5,058 nucleotides of DNA from Pseudomonadota bacterium (GCA_015222755.1 JADFVX010000044.1:1-5058); one strand, 5' to 3'. Shown: positions 1 to 4,927, counted from the stretch's first letter. Notes: a model not told the origin generated them from the sequence alone. Translations and numbers: made by a program.

Positions 1-105
1 ATTGTGCCCAAATTGTGACAAAATTAATCTGAGTCTAAGAAGGCTTCCCTATTCATTAGTGTTACTGGAATCCTTTAAGTTTATTAATAACCAAAGGAGG
101 GAAAA

Positions 106-351
106 ATGCCAAGTAGATTAAGAAGAAGATTAAGGCGACAGATTCACTGGCCATATTGCACGTGGCCCCATGGGCAATATGGCCCGCCGCCTCATGGGCA
201 ATATGGCCCATACGGCCCGCCGCCAGCCCCGTGGTGGGGGGAAAGGCTAACAAAAGAAGAGGAAATGGAAGATTTAAAGGAGCATATAGAAATGATCAAA
301 GAGGAATTGAAAGCCGCGGAGGAAGACTTAAAGGATCTAGAAAAATCATAG
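106..351 (+). CDS. DUF5320-like small repeat and coiled-coil protein
   Basis: An 81-residue protein of unknown function. Its start is set by a strong ribosome site, AAAGGAGG (93-100), 5 nt before the ATG. Three zones are visible. Residues 1-12 are Arg-rich (six Arg plus a final Gln). Residues 13-47 are rich in Pro, Gly, Tyr, His and Trp and carry a duplicated HGQYGP unit (22-27 and 30-35), a single Cys (C18) and a WW pair (43-44). Residues 48-81 form a highly charged helix with hydrophobic residues L57, I61, I64, L68, A71, L75 and L78 in perfect 4-3 spacing, so a coiled coil. The TKEEExExLK opening of the helix and the aromatic/Gly/Pro region before it resemble DUF5320 proteins, which often sit beside NifX and ferredoxin-MinD genes as here. 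The usual DUF5320 N-terminal motif (GPMGxGPxTGR type) is absent, so the family call is tentative. No signal peptide or membrane segment is seen. It probably acts through oligomerisation or as a partner of the ATPases (inference). Confidence 0.75.
   Translation: MPSRLRRRLRRQIHWPYCTWPHGQYGPPPHGQYGPYGPPPAPWWGERLTKEEEMEDLKEHIEMIKEELKAAEEDLKDLEKS
149..184 (+). other. 11-bp inverted repeat inside the small CDS
   Basis: GGCCATATTGC (149-159) is the exact reverse complement of GCAATATGGCC (174-184), leaving a 14-nt loop that contains the palindrome CCATGG. The same right arm occurs again at 198-208 in the second tandem repeat, so the left arm has two possible partners. It lies within codons 15-27 of the CDS and could form an mRNA hairpin early in the message. 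A function is not shown. Confidence 0.7.
169..224 (+). repeat. Short in-gene tandem repeat (HGQYGPPP coding)
   Basis: Two copies of CATGGGCAATATGGCC start at 169 and 193, each followed by CCGCCG-type sequence. The second copy is interrupted by an extra CATACGGC. The DNA repeat stays in frame and encodes the HGQYGPPP / HGQYGPYGPPP units of the small protein, which points to expansion by slippage or unequal exchange. Confidence 0.85.
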
Positions 352-551
352 AAATTTTAGCCAAACAAGGTCTGCAATCTCAGCCTACATGAGCAATCTG
401 ATAGTCTGGATGTCTTGTGAGGAATTTTCAAAAGCCATGACATTAGCCTTTGATACTTTACTCTCATGCAGACCGAGGACGGCACAGTTGCCAAAGATGA
501 ACTTAAGGGGCGGACGCCGCTAAGGCAGCAATATTCTAATAGGTAGGATAT
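352..551 (+). other. Non-coding leader before the Mrp-family gene
   Basis: About 200 nt with no convincing gene. It holds two small potential stem-loops, 481-492 (GGCA/TGCC) and 502-524 (CTTA plus GCGG pairing with CCGC plus TAAG, with a 4-nt bulge), ending 28 nt before the ATG at 552. A 44-codon frame (389-523) has no ribosome site and no recognisable motif. I see no clear sigma-70 promoter and no terminator with a T-run after the upstream gene. The stretch could be a 5' leader or simply decayed sequence. Confidence 0.4.
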
Positions 552-1322
552 ATGGGACTGGTCGGAGTCGATAGGGTAAAACATTTTATAGCCGTTGCCA
601 GCGGTAAGGGCGGGGTTGGGAAGACTACCGTAGCCGTCAACCTCGCCCTGGCCATGAGCGGGGAAGGTTTTAATGTAGGGCTCTTAGACGCTGACATCTA
701 CGGACCGAATATCCCGGTAATGATGGGGCTTTCTCAAAGGCCCAAGCAGGAAGGAAAAAGGATTATCCCTCTGGAGAAGTTCGGACTGAAGGTGATCTCA
801 TACGGGTTCTTCGTTGACGAAAATCAGCCATTCATCTGGAGGGGCCCTTTGGTTTCAAAGGCGATCAAGGAGCTTCTGGACAGAGTTAAGTGGGGTGATT
901 TGGACTGCCTCGTAATAGACCTTCCTCCAGGTACCGGGGACCCCTCCATCACCACCGCACAACTTATTCCCGATGCCTCTGTTGTAATAGTTACCACGCC
1001 TCAGGAAGTGGCCCTGGCGGACGTAAGGAAGGCGGTTAATATGTTTAAGAGGATGAAGATACGTCTCTTGGGCATAGTCGAGAACATGTCTTACTTTCAA
1101 TGTTCACATTCAGAAGCAAAGATTGAAATCTTCGGAAAAGGGGGAGGAGAAGAGATGAGCCGTCAGATGGATATACCTTTCTTGGGAGTCATTCCAATAG
1201 ACATTGACCTCCGAAAAGGTGGCGATGCAGGGATACCTCTCATGATCGGCTCACCGGAATCCGAGACGGCAAAGGTCTTCAAGGAAATCGCCAAGAAAGT
1301 AAAGGCTTCTTTAGACATATAG
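552..1322 (+). CDS. Mrp/NBP35 (ApbC-type) P-loop ATPase with degraded CxxC
   Basis: A 256-residue cytoplasmic ATPase of the Mrp/NBP35 branch of the MinD/SIMIBI superfamily, whose better-known members carry and transfer Fe-S clusters. The deviant Walker A is SGKGGVGKTT at 17-26, with the signature Lys19. LLDADIYGPN (44-53) is the switch I/Walker A' region, and VIDLPPGTGD (121-130) is the Walker B/switch II hallmark. ENMSYF (177-182), IFGKGGGEE (193-201) and PFLGVIPID (209-217) are standard Mrp C-terminal motifs. Family members normally carry CPHC or a similar CxxC after ENMSYF. Here it reads C184-S-H-S187, so the second cluster ligand is missing. There is no N-terminal MIP18/DUF59 domain and no NBP35-type N-terminal cysteine cluster; an in-frame TAG at 540-542 rules out an upstream extension in this frame. 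The ribosome site is only moderate (AGGTAGGA, 541-548). The ATPase call is firm; cluster-carrier activity is doubtful given the Cys loss. Confidence 0.95.
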   Translation: MGLVGVDRVKHFIAVASGKGGVGKTTVAVNLALAMSGEGFNVGLLDADIYGPNIPVMMGLSQRPKQEGKRIIPLEKFGLKVISYGFFVDENQPFIWRGPLVSKAIKELLDRVKWGDLDCLVIDLPPGTGDPSITTAQLIPDASVVIVTTPQEVALADVRKAVNMFKRMKIRLLGIVENMSYFQCSHSEAKIEIFGKGGGEEMSRQMDIPFLGVIPIDIDLRKGGDAGIPLMIGSPESETAKVFKEIAKKVKASLDI

Positions 1323-1333
1323 TTCTAAAGAAG
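1306..1333 (+). other. Perfect 10-bp hairpin around the Mrp-family stop codon
   Basis: CTTCTTTAGA (1306-1315) pairs exactly with TCTAAAGAAG (1324-1333) across an 8-nt loop that contains the TAG stop (1320-1322). The stem is AT-rich (three G-C pairs) and no T-run follows on the plus strand, so it is not a standard intrinsic terminator. It could be an mRNA 3'-end stabiliser, a processing site or a DNA dyad; the sequence does not decide. Confidence 0.6.
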
Positions 1334-1397
1334 ATAAGAACTGGAAAAATAAATAAATTTGGTGATCATTCCCATAGGTGTTATTTTCTGTTTAAGA

Positions 1398-1412
1398 AGC
1401 CCCTTGAGGGCT
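1398..1412 (+). other. Small GC hairpin in the spacer
   Basis: AGCCC (1398-1402) pairs with GGGCT (1408-1412) over a 5-nt loop. No T-run follows closely. It lies between the two larger dyads of the mrp-nifX spacer and next to one of four AAGAAG copies there. It is weak on its own. Confidence 0.35.
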
Positions 1413-1455
1413 ATGCGAAGAAGGTATGTTTTCTCTGTATTAAAATAAAAAAGCA

Positions 1456-1480
1456 TAAGAAGAATGTACATGACTTCTTA
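1456..1480 (+). promoter_or_regulatory. Dyad/hairpin abutting the nifX-like ribosome site
   Basis: TAAGAAG (1456-1462) is the exact reverse complement of CTTCTTA (1474-1480). The 11-nt loop contains the palindrome ATGTACAT (1464-1471). The right arm runs directly into the strong ribosome site AAGGAGG (1480-1486), which precedes the ATG at 1492. The right arm CTTCTTAA (1474-1481) could alternatively pair with TTAAGAAG at 1392-1399. It could be an operator or an mRNA structure acting on translation of the operon. A candidate -10 (TAAAAT, 1441-1446) lies just upstream without a good -35. Confidence 0.4.
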
Positions 1481-1491
1481 AGGAGGCAATC

Positions 1492-1878
1492 ATGAAACTC
1501 TGCATAACATCTTCAGGAAAAGATATGGATTCAAAGGTGGATGAGCGGTTCGGAAGGGCACCCTATTTCCTGATAATCGACACAGATACAATTGAATTTA
1601 AGACCGTTAAAAATAGTGCTCTGCTTTTAGGACGTGGGGCGGGTGTAAGCGCGGCCCAGATAATTTCTGACAATGGAGCGGAGGCTTTACTGACCGGTAT
1701 TGTCGGTCCAAACGCGTTTGCTGCCTTAAGATCTGCAAAAATAAAGATCTATGAAGGAGTATCAGGGGGCGACACTGTAAAAGATGCTTTAGATAACTTC
1801 AAGAAAGGCGGGTACACGGAGGCCTCAGCTCCTTCGAGAGGGCCAGGCCGAGGGGGACGATTTAGAGGCAACAGATGA
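1492..1878 (+). CDS. NifX/NifB-type cofactor-binding domain protein
   Basis: A 128-residue protein with the dinitrogenase iron-molybdenum cofactor biosynthesis fold (NifX, NafY and NifB C-terminal type), which binds Fe-S or metal-cluster precursors in characterised members. Visible signatures are the opening strand MKLCITSSG with KVDERFGRAPYF (15-26), GRGAGVSAAQIISDNGAEALLTG in the centre (key residues G49, G51, A54-A55, N61, G62 and A63, with G69 after the strand), and GPNAF (72-76). The tail (112-128) is Ser/Pro then Gly/Arg-rich, a common low-complexity end for stand-alone members. The start is supported by AAGGAGG 5 nt before the ATG. The stop overlaps the next gene by ATGA (1875-1878). 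No nitrogenase genes are nearby, so the cofactor is unknown; a general role as an Fe-S/metal-cluster carrier for the adjacent ATPases is inferred. The domain call is secure, the function is not. Confidence 0.93.
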   Translation: MKLCITSSGKDMDSKVDERFGRAPYFLIIDTDTIEFKTVKNSALLLGRGAGVSAAQIISDNGAEALLTGIVGPNAFAALRSAKIKIYEGVSGGDTVKDALDNFKKGGYTEASAPSRGPGRGGRFRGNR

Positions 1879-2807
1879 TAAGAGGCACGTTAAAAAATAT
1901 GGTGTTGGATGCTATCCATCAAAAACTTTTGGATAAACCTGTGATCAGCGTTACAAGTGGAAAGGGCGGGGTTGGCAAAAGCATTATTGCAGTTAACATT
2001 GCTACGGCATTAACTCAAAGGGAATATAAAGTCTCATTGGTAGATGCAGATGTCGATGCCCCTGATGACCATCTCCTTTTAAGCGTACCGTTGAGGAATG
2101 CAATTAAGGTCACGACGACCCTGCCAATAATCAATGCCGAAAAATGCACTATGTGCCGAAAATGTGTGGATGTATGCAGAAGAAACGCACTTTTTCAGCC
2201 TAAGGATAGTCAACCGCTTTTGATCGGAGACTGTAACGGATGTGAGGCATGCATCTTGGTGTGTCCTGTTGATGCGATAGAAAGAGGCAAGAGAGTCGTC
2301 GGAAAAACTTACAAAAGCAAAAGGGGAAATCTCACTCTGTTTACCGGTGAACTATTGCCAGGGACGGAGGAAAGCGCTGCTGTTGTAAAAGCCCTCAAAG
2401 AAAGGGTCTTTGAGGGGGCCAGAGAATCTGATATTATTGTCATTGACACGTCTCCGGGAACCCACTGTAATGTGATCCACTCTTTAATAGGTTCGGATAT
2501 GGCCTTTGCGGTAACCGAGCCAACGCCTCTCGGTGCTCATGACCTGAAGCTTATACTTAGTCTCTTAAAGACTCTTTCTATTAGGGCACAAGTCATACTT
2601 AACCGCTCTGATCTGACGGGAGAAAAGAGGGTTGTAGAGGTTATAGCAAAGACACACAAAATGGAGGTATTCGATATACCGATGGATGATGCCATTTTCA
2701 AAAGTTATGTCGAGGGCGCTCCGGCGGTGAAAAAATACCCTGATGCGATAGGCTCAAAGAGAATTGTGAAGATGACCAAAACAATAGAATCCGAGTATCT
2801 GAAATGA
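1875..2807 (+). CDS. Ferredoxin-inserted MinD-family ATPase, copy 1
   Basis: A 310-residue P-loop ATPase of the MinD superfamily with an inserted two-cluster ferredoxin. Walker A is SGKGGVGKSI (28-37), with signature Lys30. VDADVDAPD follows at 56-64. The ferredoxin insert has C91, C94, C97 and C101, then C120, C123, C126 and C130-Pro, fitting two [4Fe-4S] clusters. The switch II region reads DTSPGTHC (191-198), whereas copy 2 has DGPPGIGC; Cys198 is kept. TEPTPLGAHDL (214-224) and the ILNRSD base-contact motif (241-246) complete the fold. About 22 residues precede the first strand, versus 3 in copy 2, so a start at Met9 (1899) is possible. I prefer 1875 because of AGAGG at 1864-1868 and the ATGA coupling to the upstream gene. 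It is probably cytoplasmic and may pair with copy 2 as a heterodimer (inference). The substrate is unknown; cluster or cofactor handling with the NifX-like protein is the likely role. Confidence 0.94.
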   Translation: MIRGTLKNMVLDAIHQKLLDKPVISVTSGKGGVGKSIIAVNIATALTQREYKVSLVDADVDAPDDHLLLSVPLRNAIKVTTTLPIINAEKCTMCRKCVDVCRRNALFQPKDSQPLLIGDCNGCEACILVCPVDAIERGKRVVGKTYKSKRGNLTLFTGELLPGTEESAAVVKALKERVFEGARESDIIVIDTSPGTHCNVIHSLIGSDMAFAVTEPTPLGAHDLKLILSLLKTLSIRAQVILNRSDLTGEKRVVEVIAKTHKMEVFDIPMDDAIFKSYVEGAPAVKKYPDAIGSKRIVKMTKTIESEYLK

Positions 2808-3691
2808 AAGAGATAGTGGTATTGAGCGGTAAGGGTGGTGTTGGAAAATCTACACTTGTTGCTTCCTTATGTTTAATTTTGCAGGATAAGCATAAGGTGG
2901 TTATGACAGATACGGATGTCGATGCACCTAACCTGGCCTTGTTCTTTGAGGCTGCACCAAGATATTCACAAGAGGTATCCGCCTCCGAGAAAGCATTTAT
3001 TGACTATGAACGGTGCGTTGGATGCATGCTGTGTGTTGGTGTTTGCAAGTTTTCGGCCATGACTGCATTAGATGATAAGCCTGTTGTGATCCCCTTTTTT
3101 TGCGAGGGCTGTGGCGCGTGTGCCATTATCTGCCCAGAAAGCGCGATTGATATCAGGAATGTGGTAAACGGAAAAATCAACATCGCAGATGTAGACAATG
3201 CGGTAATCGTTTCAGGAGAGCTGACAATCGGTGAAAGTAGTTCCGGTAAGCTCATTGATGAGGTAAAAATAACTGCTAAGAAGGAGGCAGAAAGAACGAA
3301 CGCCGATGTGATAATAACGGACGGCCCCCCGGGCATTGGTTGTCCTGTAATAGCATCTATCAAGGGGAGTGACTACATGATTGCAGTCACCGAACCCACC
3401 CCTCCAGCATTAAGTGATCTAAAGAGACTTCTTGAGATTGCAAGCTACTTCAAAATACCTACAGGTATAGTTATAAACAAGTCAGACATGCATCCAAAAT
3501 CGAGGACATTAATCAAGAGCTTTGCAAAAAGAATTGGCCTAGAAATCCTTTCAGAAATACCTTATGACGCAAGCGTCCCAAAGGCAATAAGCAATTCGAT
3601 GCCTGTTGTGAAAGCGTTTCCAAAGGCTCCTTCATCTAAGGCCATTAATAGCCTTGGTGAGCGATTAAAGGACATCATAAAAAGCAGGTAA
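2804..3691 (+). CDS. Ferredoxin-inserted MinD-family ATPase, copy 2
   Basis: A 295-residue paralogue of the preceding gene, and the more canonical of the two. Walker A is SGKGGVGKST (8-17), with signature Lys10. TDTDVDAPNLALFF spans 35-48. The ferredoxin insert has C71, C74, C77 and C81 followed by KF, then C100, C103, C106 and C110 followed by P, so two [4Fe-4S] sites. Switch II is ITDGPPGIGCP (171-181). AVTEPTPPALSDL (194-206) and VINKSD (223-228) are typical of the family. The start overlaps the previous stop by ATGA and the upstream sequence has almost no Shine-Dalgarno match, so translation probably depends on coupling, which would keep the two ATPases at similar levels. Adjacent paralogue pairs of this type are common in anaerobes; their reaction has not, to my knowledge, been firmly established. 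A short frame begins 3 nt after its stop codon. Confidence 0.95.
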   Translation: MKEIVVLSGKGGVGKSTLVASLCLILQDKHKVVMTDTDVDAPNLALFFEAAPRYSQEVSASEKAFIDYERCVGCMLCVGVCKFSAMTALDDKPVVIPFFCEGCGACAIICPESAIDIRNVVNGKINIADVDNAVIVSGELTIGESSSGKLIDEVKITAKKEAERTNADVIITDGPPGIGCPVIASIKGSDYMIAVTEPTPPALSDLKRLLEIASYFKIPTGIVINKSDMHPKSRTLIKSFAKRIGLEILSEIPYDASVPKAISNSMPVVKAFPKAPSSKAINSLGERLKDIIKSR

Positions 3692-3693
3692 AT

Positions 3694-3825
3694 ATGGCCA
3701 CAAATCTAAGGATAGAAAATGACAAGTCTATTTATGCGGGTAGGAAACTTGATGAATTCCTCATTGAAGGGGCGTCGACATGCTTTATATCAAGAAACCT
3801 TTTGACGGCAAGGGCCCTGATTTAG
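3694..3825 (+). CDS. Possible 43-residue ORF after the MinD pair
   Basis: A 43-codon frame starts at an ATG 3 nt after the upstream stop, with a partial ribosome site (AGG at 3686-3688) inside the end of that gene. The product begins MATNLRIEND and contains one Cys; I recognise no family. Its position suits translational re-initiation as the next cistron of the operon. It overlaps the next small ORF in another frame, so the two could be remnants of one gene broken by a frameshift, or neither may be real. Confidence 0.25.
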   Translation: MATNLRIENDKSIYAGRKLDEFLIEGASTCFISRNLLTARALI

Positions 3826-3881
3826 TCCTATCCTATGCCGAGGTCGAAGTAAGAATGACTGAGTTAAAGGACTTAGAGTAA
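3780..3881 (+). CDS. Possible 33-residue ORF before the ZIP gene
   Basis: A 33-codon frame with a plausible ribosome site, GAAGGGG (3766-3772), 7 nt before its ATG. The product starts MLYIKKPFDGKGPD and ends in an acidic stretch (ELKDLE). No cysteines, membrane segment or known motif are visible. It overlaps the 3694-3825 frame and ends 40 nt before the transporter start. It could be a genuine microprotein of the operon, or the back half of a frameshifted gene whose front is the 3694 frame. Confidence 0.3.
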   Translation: MLYIKKPFDGKGPDLVLSYAEVEVRMTELKDLE

Positions 3882-3891
3882 CTGATAGGAC
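3825..3891 (+). other. 8-bp inverted repeat with downstream T-run
   Basis: GTCCTATC (3825-3832) and GATAGGAC (3884-3891) are exact reverse complements 51 nt apart, and TTTTTT follows at 3902-3907. The long loop and the 10-nt gap before the T-run make it a poor intrinsic terminator. It lies just ahead of the transporter ribosome site and might separate the transporter from the ATPase operon. Confidence 0.25.
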
Positions 3892-3921
3892 CATAAGGAT
3901 GTTTTTTGGAAGGAGTTAGGT

Positions 3922-4662
3922 GTGTTAATTGCATTGATTGTTGGTTTCAGCCTCATGGGCAGTGTCGGAGCGATACTTCTGGCCGCTTTTTTGTTGCTCT
4001 TTCCTGAAAAGGTCCGCCAACTCTTTATCCCGAGCTTGATAAGCTATGCAAGCGGAACTCTCCTCGGTGCGGCATTTCTGGGACTTATCCCCAGCGCCAT
4101 AGAACAGATCTCACCTTCCTCGGCTCTTACAACCGTGCTCGTTGGGATGGTTATCTTCTTTATCCTTGAAAAATTTATCCTATGGCACCACTGCCATGAA
4201 GTGAGCTGTGAGGCCCGCCAGGCTATGGGCCCGCTTCTGTTAATAGGGGATGCCCTGCACAACTTCGTGGACGGGGTTATCATCGCCGCAACCTTTGTTA
4301 TCTCTGTTCCGATGGGCATAGGGACAGCGCTTGCAGTAACCGCCCATGAGGTTCCACAAGAGGTGGGGGATTTCGCTATCCTCCTGGACAGCGGTTATTC
4401 AAAAAAAAGGGCCTTTATCTATAACCTCCTTTCAAGCCTCTCCACCCTTCCCGGGGCTATTCTTGCATACGTTTACCTTAAAGATCTGCATTCAGTTATC
4501 CCGTATGTGATGGCCCTCTCGGCCGCGAGTTTTATTTACATAGCAACTGTTGACCTGATCCCCAGACTCCACCGCCAAACAACCCTCTGGGACAGTGTCC
4601 GTCAACTGGTATTGATGTTGGCAGGGATAGGGACTATAGCGATTTTTCACCTCAGCTGGTAG
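3922..4662 (+). CDS. ZIP-family divalent metal transporter
   Basis: A 246-residue inner-membrane ZIP permease that would move Zn(II), Fe(II) or Mn(II) towards the cytoplasm. About eight hydrophobic helices are visible, roughly at 1-26, 35-57, 68-86, 103-125, 131-153, 164-186, 192-212 and 226-244. The metal-site signatures are intact: HNFVDG (113-118) in helix 4 and HEVPQEVGDF (142-151) in helix 5, supplying H113, N114, D117, H142, E143, Q146, E147 and D150. The HHCHEVSC stretch (89-96) between helices 3 and 4 is a likely metal-binding loop. The chosen GTG start has GGAAGGA (3908-3914) 7 nt upstream and begins directly at helix 1; the next ATG (codon 12) would cut that helix. It lies on the same strand as the Fe-S ATPases, about 230 nt downstream, so co-transcription is possible but not shown. 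Metal selectivity cannot be read from the sequence. Confidence 0.95.
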   Translation: MLIALIVGFSLMGSVGAILLAAFLLLFPEKVRQLFIPSLISYASGTLLGAAFLGLIPSAIEQISPSSALTTVLVGMVIFFILEKFILWHHCHEVSCEARQAMGPLLLIGDALHNFVDGVIIAATFVISVPMGIGTALAVTAHEVPQEVGDFAILLDSGYSKKRAFIYNLLSSLSTLPGAILAYVYLKDLHSVIPYVMALSAASFIYIATVDLIPRLHRQTTLWDSVRQLVLMLAGIGTIAIFHLSW

Positions 4663-4709
4663 CTCTTCAGAGCCATTAATAGGGATTAGCACAATAACCT
4701 TAGAAGTAG

Positions 4710-4736
4710 GAATTATGGGGACATCATACTTAATTC
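4710..4736 (+). repeat. REP/RAYT-like fragment
   Basis: The stretch contains GGGGACATCATACTTAATT and is bounded by exact inverted ends GAATTA (4710-4715) and TAATTC (4731-4736). From memory, GGGGACA-N-CATACTTAATT-type sequences recur in many genomes near REP-associated (IS200-like, Y1) transposase genes. No transposase is present here, so it would be a solitary repeat or remnant. The assignment rests on recall and was not checked against a database. Confidence 0.4.
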
Positions 4737-4845
4737 AGTCGCCATACTTGCTTTCTTTTCGTAATCGCAAATTTTTGTACCACCTCAAATGTGCGGATTC
4801 GTAGGTGTAGTCTATACGCTGGATTGCTTTAGATAGCTAATCTTG

Positions 4846-4859
4846 GGAAGACAGCTTCC
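4846..4859. other. Small hairpin between convergent genes
   Basis: GGAAG (4846-4850) pairs with CTTCC (4855-4859) over a tetraloop. It could serve either strand as part of a terminator, but neither side has the expected T-run. Confidence 0.3.
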
Positions 4860-4927
4860 TTCCTGTACTGTTGAATTTTAAAGCTCAATATCTTCTGCAA
4901 CATTTAAGGTGAAAATTATCATCTTCA

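Larger units (their letters stand above)
4663..4927. other. Convergent intergenic region
   Basis: This is the space between the transporter and the minus-strand gene at the right edge. It holds the REP-like fragment (4710-4736), a 15-codon frame at 4789-4836, an imperfect 18-bp palindrome centred on TTTAAA (4871-4888) and the hairpin at 4846-4859. I see no clear terminator with a T-run for either flanking gene. Confidence 0.5.

Noticed and set aside
2..121. Open frame from the left edge containing LCPNCDK and ending at 119-121, possibly the tail of an upstream gene.
   Set aside because: It has one CxxC only and no other family signal. It overlaps the well-supported start and ribosome site of the small protein gene and is probably chance.
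337..360. CTAGAA/TTTTAG weak dyad around the small protein stop codon.
   Set aside because: Six pairs including a G-T wobble, very AT-rich, 12-nt loop; too weak to call a terminator.
156..392. 78-codon frame overlapping the DUF5320-like gene.
   Set aside because: It is a frame shadow of the repeat region; the other frame has the strong ribosome site and a regular coiled coil.
389..523. 44-codon plus-strand frame starting MSNLIVWMSC.
   Set aside because: No ribosome site, no recognised motif, and potential RNA structure in the same stretch.
357..584. 75-codon minus-strand frame over the leader.
   Set aside because: Composition is Ser/Leu/Arg-rich without motifs, it runs into the Mrp gene start, and it has no context.
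3004..3363. 119-codon minus-strand frame opposite the second MinD gene.
   Set aside because: It lies wholly antisense to a clear ferredoxin-MinD domain and is a shadow.
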